In this document: piece after piece, positions 50,176 through 58,848 of the stretch | How positions within the stretch are numbered: position 1 is the stretch's first letter | Layout of the letters: the number at the start of each line of letters is the position of its first letter | Source of the DNA: Saprospiraceae bacterium | GTDB taxonomy: Bacteria; Bacteroidota; Bacteroidia; Chitinophagales; Saprospiraceae | NCBI GenBank assembly: GCA_041392805.1 | Contig: JAWKLJ010000002.1 | Coordinates: forward strand, 1,317,001-1,381,000 | Length of the DNA stretch: 64,000 nucleotides | Reading direction: 5' to 3' | The notes under the pieces: generated by a model | Told to the model about the DNA's origin: nothing | The model's input: only the letters and a program-made list of their open reading frames with translations | The model's database searches: none | Translations under genes and position numbers: made by a program

Positions 50176-53100
50176 ATGCAACGTAAAATATTTACACTCC
50201 TTAGTAGTTTGACGGAAATAAATGCTACCACTTTTTTCAAAGATTCGCGAATATTTTCACACAACTTCCATGCTGTCAGTTGCTTTGAAAATTTTAGCGA
50301 ATCAAAAGTGGTAGCATTTATTTTTTTTCCGTCCCTTAGGAAAAAATGGCTCTTAAGCCTCTCTCTCTTTTCTTTTTTATGCATCAATGGATTATTTGGA
50401 ACAACCCCATTTGCCTATTCCGTCACAGGTAAGGTGAGTGATGCCAATGGCAATGCCCTTTTGGGAGTCACTGTTATGGTCAAAGGCACAACGACAGGTA
50501 CCTCTACGGATGCCGATGGGGAATACCGTATTGAAGTATCAGGAGCAGATGATATTCTGGTCTTCTCCTATATCGGTTTTCAAACCAGTGAAATTACTGT
50601 CGGGGCCCAAACCCGCATCGATGTTTTACTCGCTGAAAATGCAGAAATTTTGAATGAAGTGGTGGTGACTGCCTTAGGTCTATCGCGGCAGGAAAAATCC
50701 TTGGGTTTTTCGGTGGAAAGAGTAGCGGGCGAAGAGCTCAGTAGGGTCTCTCAAGAAAACGTTTTGAATTCTCTGGCAGGGAAGGTAGCTGGGGTCACCA
50801 TTAACTCTACTGGTGGCACGGGTTCATCTGTTAGTATGGTTATTCGGGGGGCAACCTCTCTAAGTAGCGATAACCAGCCACTGTTTGTAGTAGATGGGGT
50901 CCCACTTATTAGTACTTTAAATAATATCACGGAATTTGGTAGTAGAAACCCCGTTGATTATGGCAATGCTATATCGGATTTGAACCCGGATGACATTGAA
51001 AACGTGTCTATCTTAAAAGGGCCAAGTGCTGCTGCCTTGTATGGCTCACGAGCGGGGAACGGCGTTGTTTTAATCACCACCAAATCTGGTAAAAAGAGCA
51101 ATGGTCCCAGGGTATCCGTCAGTTCGAATACGGTGTTTGACCAACCCTACCAATTTTTTGGTAAACAAACCCAATTTGCACCAGGTTTTTTCTCTTTCAC
51201 CCCAGACAATTTTCCTCCAGGTACCGTCCTTACGGTCAATCCTGCCGAAGGAGCTGGCGCCGGCATTGAGTTGGACAAAGGGTATTTTGCTGTGCAATGG
51301 AACAGCCCCAGAGATGCCAATGGGGTACAGGTGCCTACCGAATTGGTATCTTATCCAGATAATGTGAGAAATTTTGTCCAGACGGGTATTACCTCAACTA
51401 ATACGGTTTCGGTAGCCAATAGCAATGATATCATGAATTATCGGATCGCTTATACCAATATGAGCAATAGAGGCATTATTCCCAATGCTGATTTGTTTAG
51501 GAATAACCTATCCTTGAGTGCTTCTATTTTGGCAACCGACAAATTGACGATCAGCAGTAATGTCAACATAAATACCACTGGCTCTAACAATCGGCCAGCA
51601 AGTAATAGAGGGACCAACCCTCTTGAATGGGCTTATAAAGTACCGGCTAGTACCAATATCCTGGATTTAAAGGACTATTGGGAGCCAGGCCAAGAGGGCG
51701 TTCAGCAAAGAACACCTGCCAATGGCTTATATGATAATCCCTATTTTTTGGCCAACGAGGTCAAGAATAGCTTTACGAGAGATCGCCTATTTGGAAATGT
51801 GAAGGCCAATCTTCAACTCACTCCCGAATTTAGCTTCATGGGGCGTTATTCACTGGACAGATATAGTGAAAAACGCGAAACTAAAATTGCACCGAGCTAT
51901 ACTCGCGAAACGAATAATGGTGCCTATGGCATCGTTAATCTGGCCAATGCGGAACAAAACATAGATGTACTGGCGACGTATACCAAGCAATTAACTGACT
52001 TTAATTTCTCTTTGTCTGCCGGCGGAAATGTATTGCACAGTACCAGTTCCTTTATCAGCAATTCTTCCAAGGCATCTGTTGGCCTAATTGTACCCAATGT
52101 TTACACGGTAGGTAATATCAAATCAGGAGCCTTGGATTTTGCCAGTGGGCGATCTGAAAAGGTGCTCTATAGTACATATGGAATGGCAAATCTGGGCTGG
52201 AAAGATATGATCTACCTGGATTTAACGGCTCGTAATGACTGGTCAAGTACCCTTCCTAAAGAGAACCAGTCCTATTTTTACCCTTCCGCTTCGATGAGCT
52301 TACTGGCCAGTGAAATGTTTAACATGGGCAAAAATGTAAGCTTGCTTAAATTGAGAGGTGGTTGGGCCAAGGTGGGGAACGATGCCGACCCTTACCAGTT
52401 ATATCCTACCTATGGCGATATTGGCCAATGGGGCGAATCAACGCGATTGAGCAAGTCGGGAACCATTCTAACGCCCAATTTGAAGCCAGAGGTGGCAACC
52501 TCTTGGGAAACAGGGCTTGATGTCAGCTTATTCCGAAATAGGGTTCGATTGGAGGGTACCTATTACCAGGTAGATAATCGCAACCAGATCATCAGGAATA
52601 TTCCTATCGCAAGTTCTTCAGGTTTTGATAGAATAAATATTAATGCTGGATTGATTACCAGCAAAGGATGGGAATTGGGATTAGGCATAACTCCTTTGCA
52701 AACCACCAACCTATCTTGGGATCTCAATTTCAATTTGACACGAAATAGAACGACGCTCCAAGCGTTATCCGATGGCATTGATGTGATTAAATTCTGGGAT
52801 GATGCCAAAGGCGGATCATGGACCTTTGTGGGAGATGAAATTGGCGATCTTTATGATGCAGCCATCCTTAAAGTGGAGGACCCGAATTCGCCTTATTTTG
52901 GTTATCCCATTATCGGTGGCGGAGATTATGAGTGGCAGGAAATTAATGTGGAAACGGCTAAAAATAAGATCGGAAATTATAATCCGGATTTTATTTTGGG
53001 ACTCCAAAACAGGCTTTCCTATAAGCGATTTTCCTTGAATTTTACCTTGGATTGGCGAAAAGGAGGACAATTTGTTTCGCAAACCTATCGCTACACAGCC

Positions 53101-53700
53101 GAGGATGCCAGTTCACAACACTGGCTGGATAACTTAATTAACCCAGAAGGGCGCACCGGTAAAGAACTACGCGATTGGTTGGTAGCCAATGAAGATATTT
53201 ATATCAAAAATGGTTTTCATGTGGTAGGAGGGCCAACCTTAGCCTACGGCGGTTTTCCCGAAAATTTTAGTGGGGTAGTGGTGAATGATGGTACTTTTGT
53301 ACCTGGGGTCGTTCAATTGCCTGATGGAACCTATGTAGAAAATTTGGGAGAAAACAACTTGATTCCCTATTTACCTTATGTCGTTAGTTATCCTTGGGGA
53401 TTTACCAAGCCATCAACCTTTGATGCCGATTTTTTAAAGCTAAGAGAAATCTCCCTTAGTTACCAACTTTCTCCCAATGCGCTCCGGAAAATTGGCAATA
53501 TCAGAGAACTAAGCGTATCTGTCTACAGTCGAAACATTGTTTTATGGACCAAAGCCAAGATTGGTATCGACCCAGAAAGGGCTTTCCAAGCTGAGGCTTC
53601 TTCCGGAAACCGAGGTACTCAATTTAAGCAAGGAATTGAGCGTTATAATATTGAGCCTTGGGTCCTTCCGATTGGGTTTAAATTGAATTTCACCTTTTAA
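50176..53700 (+). CDS. SusC/RagA-family TonB-linked outer membrane transporter
   Basis: The ATG at 50176 (MQRKIFTLLSS) was chosen; the frame extends to 50083. After an unusual 41-codon insertion at 50211-50333, FLRKKWLLSLSLF forms the hydrophobic signal core. A carboxypeptidase-like regulatory domain follows (SVTGKVSDANGNALLGVTV), then the plug with LNEVVVTALG, DNQPLFVVDGVP and SILKGPSAAALYGSRAGNGV, and a C-terminal beta-barrel ending NFTF. It imports oligosaccharides or peptides with TonB energy, paired with the downstream SusD-like lipoprotein. A GTG at 50308 in the insertion could act as an alternative start. Confidence 0.9.
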   Translation: MQRKIFTLLSSLTEINATTFFKDSRIFSHNFHAVSCFENFSESKVVAFIFFPSLRKKWLLSLSLFSFLCINGLFGTTPFAYSVTGKVSDANGNALLGVTVMVKGTTTGTSTDADGEYRIEVSGADDILVFSYIGFQTSEITVGAQTRIDVLLAENAEILNEVVVTALGLSRQEKSLGFSVERVAGEELSRVSQENVLNSLAGKVAGVTINSTGGTGSSVSMVIRGATSLSSDNQPLFVVDGVPLISTLNNITEFGSRNPVDYGNAISDLNPDDIENVSILKGPSAAALYGSRAGNGVVLITTKSGKKSNGPRVSVSSNTVFDQPYQFFGKQTQFAPGFFSFTPDNFPPGTVLTVNPAEGAGAGIELDKGYFAVQWNSPRDANGVQVPTELVSYPDNVRNFVQTGITSTNTVSVANSNDIMNYRIAYTNMSNRGIIPNADLFRNNLSLSASILATDKLTISSNVNINTTGSNNRPASNRGTNPLEWAYKVPASTNILDLKDYWEPGQEGVQQRTPANGLYDNPYFLANEVKNSFTRDRLFGNVKANLQLTPEFSFMGRYSLDRYSEKRETKIAPSYTRETNNGAYGIVNLANAEQNIDVLATYTKQLTDFNFSLSAGGNVLHSTSSFISNSSKASVGLIVPNVYTVGNIKSGALDFASGRSEKVLYSTYGMANLGWKDMIYLDLTARNDWSSTLPKENQSYFYPSASMSLLASEMFNMGKNVSLLKLRGGWAKVGNDADPYQLYPTYGDIGQWGESTRLSKSGTILTPNLKPEVATSWETGLDVSLFRNRVRLEGTYYQVDNRNQIIRNIPIASSSGFDRININAGLITSKGWELGLGITPLQTTNLSWDLNFNLTRNRTTLQALSDGIDVIKFWDDAKGGSWTFVGDEIGDLYDAAILKVEDPNSPYFGYPIIGGGDYEWQEINVETAKNKIGNYNPDFILGLQNRLSYKRFSLNFTLDWRKGGQFVSQTYRYTAEDASSQHWLDNLINPEGRTGKELRDWLVANEDIYIKNGFHVVGGPTLAYGGFPENFSGVVVNDGTFVPGVVQLPDGTYVENLGENNLIPYLPYVVSYPWGFTKPSTFDADFLKLREISLSYQLSPNALRKIGNIRELSVSVYSRNIVLWTKAKIGIDPERAFQAEASSGNRGTQFKQGIERYNIEPWVLPIGFKLNFTF
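50211..50333. repeat. palindromic element inserted in frame in the SusC signal region
   Basis: The 123-nt element has nearly perfect arms: GACGGAAATAAATGCTACC pairs with GGTAGCATTTATTTTTTTTCCGTC, with inner ACTTTT-GATTCGC / GCGAATC-AAAAGT. The apex is TTCCATGCTG. Its length is divisible by three. Removing it joins AGT AGT TT to CC TT AGG, giving MQRKIFTLLSSFLRKKW, a normal SusC signal start. That is strong evidence of an insertion tolerated in the coding frame. Confidence 0.85.
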
Positions 53701-53723
53701 TCAGAAAGCCAAAACACAGCCTT

Positions 53724-55388
53724 ATGTTAGCTATAAAAAATAAACAAATCGCCCAAGTGGCATTTATCCTTTTCTTTCTTTCTTCCTGCTACAACCTGGA
53801 GGAGGTCAATATTAATCCCAATGGTGTTGACCCTACCAATGCCCATCCTAATTTACTCATGAGTACGGTGATTACCTCCACCGCCCAAACGGTCGTTAAT
53901 TTGGGTTATGGAGATATTGCTGGGGTTATGCAACATACCCAAAAGGATGGATGGGGCAGTTCACACAACGCTTATGATTGGTCCGATCAAAGTTGGAACG
54001 CCTATTATGCCATCCTTCGAAACAACGATGAACTTCAAAATAAGGCGGTAGCCTTGGGGCTTGAATTTCATGAAGGAATGGCTTTGGTCATGAAATCCTA
54101 TGTCTTTGGCTTGATTACCGACCTTTGGGGTGATGCCCCTTATTCGGCGGCGCTCAAAGGGGAGGCAGGAGGAGAAGCTAATATCAAACCCGCTTTTGAT
54201 AGCCAGCAAACGATATATGCTGGTATTTTGGCCGATTTGGAGCAAGCCAATAGCCTCTTGTCTAAAACCCAGGCGGATTATACGGATATCAATGGCGGGC
54301 AAGACCCCCTCTATGCAGGCAATGTAGCTAAATGGCAGAAATTTGCAAATTCACTAGCGCTTCGGTATTATATGCGGATATCGGAAAAAGACCCTGCTAC
54401 CGCAAAAACAGGGATAGAGAATATTGCGAATAACCCAGATAAATACCCGCTGATTTTAAATGCCCAAGATGATGCAGCAGTGGCCTATGTCGGTAATAGT
54501 GACATCGACTCTTGGCCGGCTAATACCGTTTTTGACGGAACGGGCGGCAGTAACTTTAGACGACTCAAGATGTGTGAAACCTTGGTCGAAGCCTTACAAA
54601 ACCTGAAAGATCCAAGGCTTGGTGTGTGGGCAAATAAAATTGCCATCCCCATTGAAGTGGATGAAACAGCACCTGATGGGACTGATGCCATTGTAGATGG
54701 TGTCCGGAAAGTGGCTGAGAATATTGCAGACCAATATAAAAGCAATTATGGGTTTGATATAGACACAGATCCAAACTATGTTGGCCTTCCGCCATCCTGG
54801 TCGATCGTTCCCCAGGCCTACAATCTAAACCCCAATTTGGAACAAGGACCAAACAATCCGCATGTCTCCCATCTCAACGACATTTATAAAAGTCCCGCAG
54901 GCCCATTGTTGAAATCCAGAATGTTATCTGCTGCTGAAGTACAATTCATTTTAGCCGAAGCAGCCTTAAAAGGATGGTCAACGGGTGGTAGTGCTGTAGA
55001 ACATTATGAAGCAGGGGTAAAAGCGTCCTTTGATGCATGGGGCTTGGGCAGTGCCTATAAGAGTTATATCGCAGTGGAAGAGGCTGCTTTTAAGGGGACA
55101 ATCGAGCAGGTTATCGAGCAAAAATGGATTGCCAGTTGGACGGCAGCTGCCGAAGCCTGGTTTGATTATCGGAGGACTGGCTTCCCTGCTTTACAGGCTG
55201 GGACGGTGGCCAAACGAACCGTGTTGCCCGTAAGGTTCTATTATTCATTAGATGAGATTAATTTTAATCCACAAAATACCTTAAGCGCAATCGGGAAACT
55301 AGAGCTAACGCCTTATACCTCCCCCGATGGCAATAACAGCGCCTGGTCGAAGATGTGGGTGTTGCAGGGAACAGGGAAACCTTGGTAA
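53724..55388 (+). CDS. SusD/RagB-family outer-membrane lipoprotein
   Basis: The product is 554 residues with a lipoprotein signal (FILFFLSSCYNLEEVN). It has the helical SusD/RagB architecture: NINPNGVDPTNAHPNLLMS, then the TPR-like helical body with LNDIYKSPAG and WIASWTAAAEAWFDYRRTGFP near the C-terminus. SusD proteins form a lid on SusC and bind the glycan for import. It lies 23 bp downstream of the SusC stop and is probably co-transcribed with it. Confidence 0.9.
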   Translation: MLAIKNKQIAQVAFILFFLSSCYNLEEVNINPNGVDPTNAHPNLLMSTVITSTAQTVVNLGYGDIAGVMQHTQKDGWGSSHNAYDWSDQSWNAYYAILRNNDELQNKAVALGLEFHEGMALVMKSYVFGLITDLWGDAPYSAALKGEAGGEANIKPAFDSQQTIYAGILADLEQANSLLSKTQADYTDINGGQDPLYAGNVAKWQKFANSLALRYYMRISEKDPATAKTGIENIANNPDKYPLILNAQDDAAVAYVGNSDIDSWPANTVFDGTGGSNFRRLKMCETLVEALQNLKDPRLGVWANKIAIPIEVDETAPDGTDAIVDGVRKVAENIADQYKSNYGFDIDTDPNYVGLPPSWSIVPQAYNLNPNLEQGPNNPHVSHLNDIYKSPAGPLLKSRMLSAAEVQFILAEAALKGWSTGGSAVEHYEAGVKASFDAWGLGSAYKSYIAVEEAAFKGTIEQVIEQKWIASWTAAAEAWFDYRRTGFPALQAGTVAKRTVLPVRFYYSLDEINFNPQNTLSAIGKLELTPYTSPDGNNSAWSKMWVLQGTGKPW

Positions 55389-55402
55389 TTTTTATGGATG
55401 TA

Positions 55403-55444
55403 GAGGTATTGGAGAAAAGGCTGACATCAACCCTCCAATACCTC
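55403..55444. terminator. hairpin between convergent SusD and nagB
   Basis: GAGGTATTGGAG (55403-55414) pairs with CTCCAATACCTC (55433-55444) across an 18-nt loop. It lies between the ends of two convergent genes and may terminate one or both; no strong T-run is present. Confidence 0.55.
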
Positions 55445-55507
55445 CTCTCCTCCATTATCTCCACGTCCATACAACCACTGGAAATTCGAGCGGACGCCTA
55501 CCTCCGC

Positions 55508-56233
55508 TTATAGCATCGAGGCCGAATCCGGATCAAGAAACAGCCAGGTAGCGGGGTGTTGTTGTAGAATAGAGGCCGGAATATCAGGGGTGATATCTCC
55601 TTTTACTGCATTTTTTACGGCTACCGCTTTTCTGGCATCAGGGACACTACAAATAATCGTAGTTGATGCCAATATTTGTTGGATAGACATACTAATAGCG
55701 TGTTGGGGGACTTCCGCTAGCGAGGAAAACCAGCCTTCTCCTAATTGTTGTTGCCGACAAGCCTCGTCCAGTTGCACCGGTATATACGCTTGGGTGGTTT
55801 CAAAATCTGCAGGAGGATCATTAAAGGCCAGGTGAGCATTTTCGCCAATGCCTATAAATGCCACGTCAATCGGTGACTGGCTAATGAGTTGGCCTAATCG
55901 GGCACATTCCTCAGTCGGATCGCGCTCTCCATCTACAGGCACAAAAGCTTTAAGGGAGACCTTATCGACAAACCGTTCCTTCAGGTATTTGCGGAAGGAA
56001 GCCGGATGTGAAGCAGGTAGTCCGATGTATTCATCCAAATGGAATACCGTCACTTTTGACCAATCGATCGCCGTTTGAAGTAACTCGTTGAGCATTTCAA
56101 ATTGGGAAGCGCCAGTGGCCAAAATAATGTTGGCCATACCTTTTTCTTCAATGGCTTTTTGGATCCATTTGGCGCCCTGCTGAGCCGCTTGTTTTCCCAG
56201 CTCCTGCTTGTTTTCTGCAATAATTACCTGCAT
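55508..56233 (-). CDS. nagB: glucosamine-6-phosphate deaminase
   Basis: The 241-residue enzyme converts glucosamine-6-phosphate to fructose-6-phosphate and ammonia, the last step in N-acetylglucosamine catabolism. Family motifs are ATGASQFEML, the catalytic VFHLDEYIGL, and GIGENAHLAFNDPPADF with the active-site His and Asn, followed by a C-terminal TIICSVPDARKAVAVKNAVKG. It has no signal peptide and acts in the cytoplasm. It is the last gene of the 55.5-64 kb minus-strand operon, after an Nramp-like gene, with hairpins in the 149-bp gap. Confidence 0.92.
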   Translation of the reverse strand: MQVIIAENKQELGKQAAQQGAKWIQKAIEEKGMANIILATGASQFEMLNELLQTAIDWSKVTVFHLDEYIGLPASHPASFRKYLKERFVDKVSLKAFVPVDGERDPTEECARLGQLISQSPIDVAFIGIGENAHLAFNDPPADFETTQAYIPVQLDEACRQQQLGEGWFSSLAEVPQHAISMSIQQILASTTIICSVPDARKAVAVKNAVKGDITPDIPASILQQHPATWLFLDPDSASML

Positions 56234-56250
56234 ATATATGATTAATAGCC

Positions 56251-56378
56251 GTTACAGGTGTTTTTCACCTGAAACAACCCTTGTTAAACGTTGTTTTGCC
56301 GTTGCAGGTGTCCAAGCCGTTGCAGGTGTTTTCCACCTGCAACACTCCAAGCTGCTGCAGGTATTTTTCACCTGCAAC
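56251..56378. repeat. tandem hairpins, GCAGGTG/CACCTGC family
   Basis: Three hairpins lie at 56251-56275, 56319-56343 and 56354-56378, with arms GTTGCAGGTG and CACCTGCAAC (variants) and a T-rich loop. A half-copy is at 56301-56310. They lie between the Nramp-like and nagB genes and could stabilise or attenuate the operon transcript. Confidence 0.8.
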
Positions 56379-56382
56379 AATT

Positions 56383-57624
56383 CTATCCCATCAACCCCAC
56401 CACTGCAAAATAACTAGTGATCACACTAAAAATAATAACTGCCACTAACCCAATGTTCATTTTCAACCCAGCCGTTTCTTGCTGCATCAAGCCCTTGCGG
56501 TTAATCAGAATAAAGATAGGAATGGCCACTGCCGGCAAAATAAGGGCCTGAAAAGCTTGCGAAAAGACCATGATAATTGGCGGAGTGGCCGCAATGAATT
56601 GAGCACCAAATCCAAACAGTATCCCGATCAATCCCAGCGCACGGTATAATGGAGATCGAATATTTCTTTCCTTGCCGGTATAATCGCTAATCAGCCAGGG
56701 GGCAATCAGCAAAATAGGGAAAATTGTGGAAAGGCCAGCGCCGACAATTCCAAGGATCAGCAGGAACGCCGCTATTTTCCCACCTATAGGTTCAAAAAGG
56801 CTGATCATTTCTACCGTATTGGTGAGTTTCATGCCCATCAGATGTAAGGTACCTGCCGAAACGGCCATGATGATGAGGCTCAGCAAAAACATCATAGCAG
56901 CAGATACCGCCGCATCTTTTTTTTCCTGCCCCAGTTCATGGATCGTCCACCCCTTCTCCGCTACCACCGTACTGCGCATGATAAACACAGCAGCGGAACA
57001 AGTCGTCCCTGCGATGGCTGCAATCAAGGCAAAAGCACCTGGCGTTTTGGGGATGCTGGGAATAAGTCCGCTGATAATGCTTGACATATTGGGTTTCACC
57101 ATGAAAAAAACAAGGGTAAAGGCGAGTCCCATGAGGATCACAAAACCCATCAAGATTTTCTCAAAACTTTGGTAGCGACCAAACCAGAACAGCGCGTATA
57201 AACCGAGAACCAGCACCAGGGTTATCCAGAAGCTATTCACTGTATGTCCCCAAATCAAACGGAGGCCCTCATTTAAGAGATCGGAAACAATCCCCATAAT
57301 CCCCATCAAGGCTAGTAATTCACCAATGATCAGTGCAATCATGATGTAAATGGCTAATACACTGCCGTATTTGAATTGCTGCCTGATATTCAGCAGCGCT
57401 GTTTTACCTGTGACCAAAGTGGTTTTGCCATAGGCTACCATCAAGATGTAGGTGAATAGGCAGGAGAGAGCCAAAGCCCAGGTTAAGGTCATCCCATATT
57501 CGGCACCGACCTTAGCCATGGTCGTTACACTACCTGTGCCAATATTATAACCAATGAGGAATAAGCCAGGGCCAACCGCACTTAACCCGATTAATACTTT
57601 CCTGAAGAATGGGCTCTTTTTCAT
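56383..57624 (-). CDS. Nramp-superfamily transporter lacking canonical metal-site residues
   Basis: The 413-residue protein has about eleven TM helices and aligns to the Nramp fold: GPGLFLIGYNIGTGSVTT in TM1 and AGTTCSAAVFIMRSTVV in TM6. Canonical Nramp has DPGN in TM1 and MPH in TM6 to bind Mn or Fe; here they read GTGS (29-32) and SAA (210-212), so the usual D, N, M and H ligands are absent. It is therefore unlikely to be a standard metal importer. It lies between nagA-like and nagB genes, 6 bp from nagA, so an amino-sugar-related solute is a possibility only by context. Confidence 0.75.
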   Translation of the reverse strand: MKKSPFFRKVLIGLSAVGPGLFLIGYNIGTGSVTTMAKVGAEYGMTLTWALALSCLFTYILMVAYGKTTLVTGKTALLNIRQQFKYGSVLAIYIMIALIIGELLALMGIMGIVSDLLNEGLRLIWGHTVNSFWITLVLVLGLYALFWFGRYQSFEKILMGFVILMGLAFTLVFFMVKPNMSSIISGLIPSIPKTPGAFALIAAIAGTTCSAAVFIMRSTVVAEKGWTIHELGQEKKDAAVSAAMMFLLSLIIMAVSAGTLHLMGMKLTNTVEMISLFEPIGGKIAAFLLILGIVGAGLSTIFPILLIAPWLISDYTGKERNIRSPLYRALGLIGILFGFGAQFIAATPPIIMVFSQAFQALILPAVAIPIFILINRKGLMQQETAGLKMNIGLVAVIIFSVITSYFAVVGLMG

Positions 57625-57630
57625 AAAGGC

Positions 57631-58848
57631 TTAATTATTGGTGTAAACAACCTTCCCGGCCACCATAGTTTGTTGAATTTTGATTTCACCTCCTTCCACT
57701 GTAAAAAGAATCAAATCAGCTCGCTTTCCGGGCCGGATTTCGCCGATATCGGTCAATTTAAGCAGTTTGGCGGGCTGGGTACTGGCCATTTGAATGGCAT
57801 CTTTTAAGGAACATTGGGTAAACCGCATCATATTTCCCACACCTAAGCGAATTGGTGAGGCAGCGCCCGCCAGGACATTTTCGGCAGGGAATTTAATGAC
57901 ATTGGGCGTTAGCTCCACGGTTCTTTCCCCTCTGATATATTCTCCTGGTTCCAGTCCCGCTAAATCTAAGGCATCGGAAATAAGAATTGTGTTTTCCGTC
58001 CCTTTTATTTTGTAAAAACTTTGTACTTCTTCTTTGTTTAGGTGGTAACCATCCACAATGATGCTAATAGATAATCGGTCGTCAGCCAGTTGCGGCCAAA
58101 GTGGATTATGGTGTCGATTGATCATGTTAGCACAACCGTTGCCTAAATGGGTGGCCAGGGAGGCGCCTGCATAAACAGCCGCTTGGATGTCGGCAGTTGA
58201 GCCATTATGGTGCCCTAGCGATACGACGATATCCTCTTCAATGAGGTGTCGAATAAAAGGGAGCGCACCCTCTAGCTCCGGTGCGAGTGTGATTAGTTTA
58301 ATGCCACCTTTTGCAGCTTTTTGATAGACGGAAAATTCCTCCCAATTGGGTAATCGAATGTACTTTTCCAGGTGGGCGCCCCGAAAGCCAGCGACGGGAG
58401 AAATATAGGGCCCTTCCAAATGAAAACCAGGAATGGATTTCCCGATTTCGGGATCAGCCATCGCTTGCGCTAAGATGGCAAAATTATTGGCAAGGCGTTC
58501 GTGAGTGTTGGTGATGACGGTGGGTAAATAGCTGGTGACACCTTCTGCCCACAATGCTTTTGTCGCCGCCCGAATGGCCTCAAGGCTTAGGTCGCTGCCC
58601 GTGAAATCTACGCCCATGTACCCATTGATTTGGATGTCAATAAGGCCTGGGGCGACAAAAAAGGACGGCAAGTCGTCACTTGAGGAAAGTGGAATAACGT
58701 CCGTGATTTTTCCTCCTGCTATCTTTATGGTGACAGGTGAGCCATCCAAGAAAAAAAGGCCTTCGACGGAAGACAAATCGGTTTGGCCTGAGGTCATTGT
58801 TGTTAGCGTTAGAAAAAGGAAAAAGAACTTGTGCTTCATTTTTTTCAT
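57631..58848 (-). CDS. exported N-acetylglucosamine-6-phosphate deacetylase-like amidohydrolase
   Basis: The 405-residue protein has a clear signal peptide (FFFLFLTLTTMTSG-Q), unusual for NagA, which acts in the cytoplasm. The amidohydrolase core is intact: PGLIDIQINGYMGVDF near residue 70, FHLEGPYI with the metal Glu, SLGHHNGS and THLGNGCANM with metal His, and LISDAL with the catalytic Asp. Export means the substrate may be an unphosphorylated N-acetyl sugar or a different amide. Its start overlaps the upstream ceramidase-like stop by ATGA, so translation is probably coupled. Confidence 0.82.
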   Translation of the reverse strand: MKKMKHKFFFLFLTLTTMTSGQTDLSSVEGLFFLDGSPVTIKIAGGKITDVIPLSSSDDLPSFFVAPGLIDIQINGYMGVDFTGSDLSLEAIRAATKALWAEGVTSYLPTVITNTHERLANNFAILAQAMADPEIGKSIPGFHLEGPYISPVAGFRGAHLEKYIRLPNWEEFSVYQKAAKGGIKLITLAPELEGALPFIRHLIEEDIVVSLGHHNGSTADIQAAVYAGASLATHLGNGCANMINRHHNPLWPQLADDRLSISIIVDGYHLNKEEVQSFYKIKGTENTILISDALDLAGLEPGEYIRGERTVELTPNVIKFPAENVLAGAASPIRLGVGNMMRFTQCSLKDAIQMASTQPAKLLKLTDIGEIRPGKRADLILFTVEGGEIKIQQTMVAGKVVYTNN

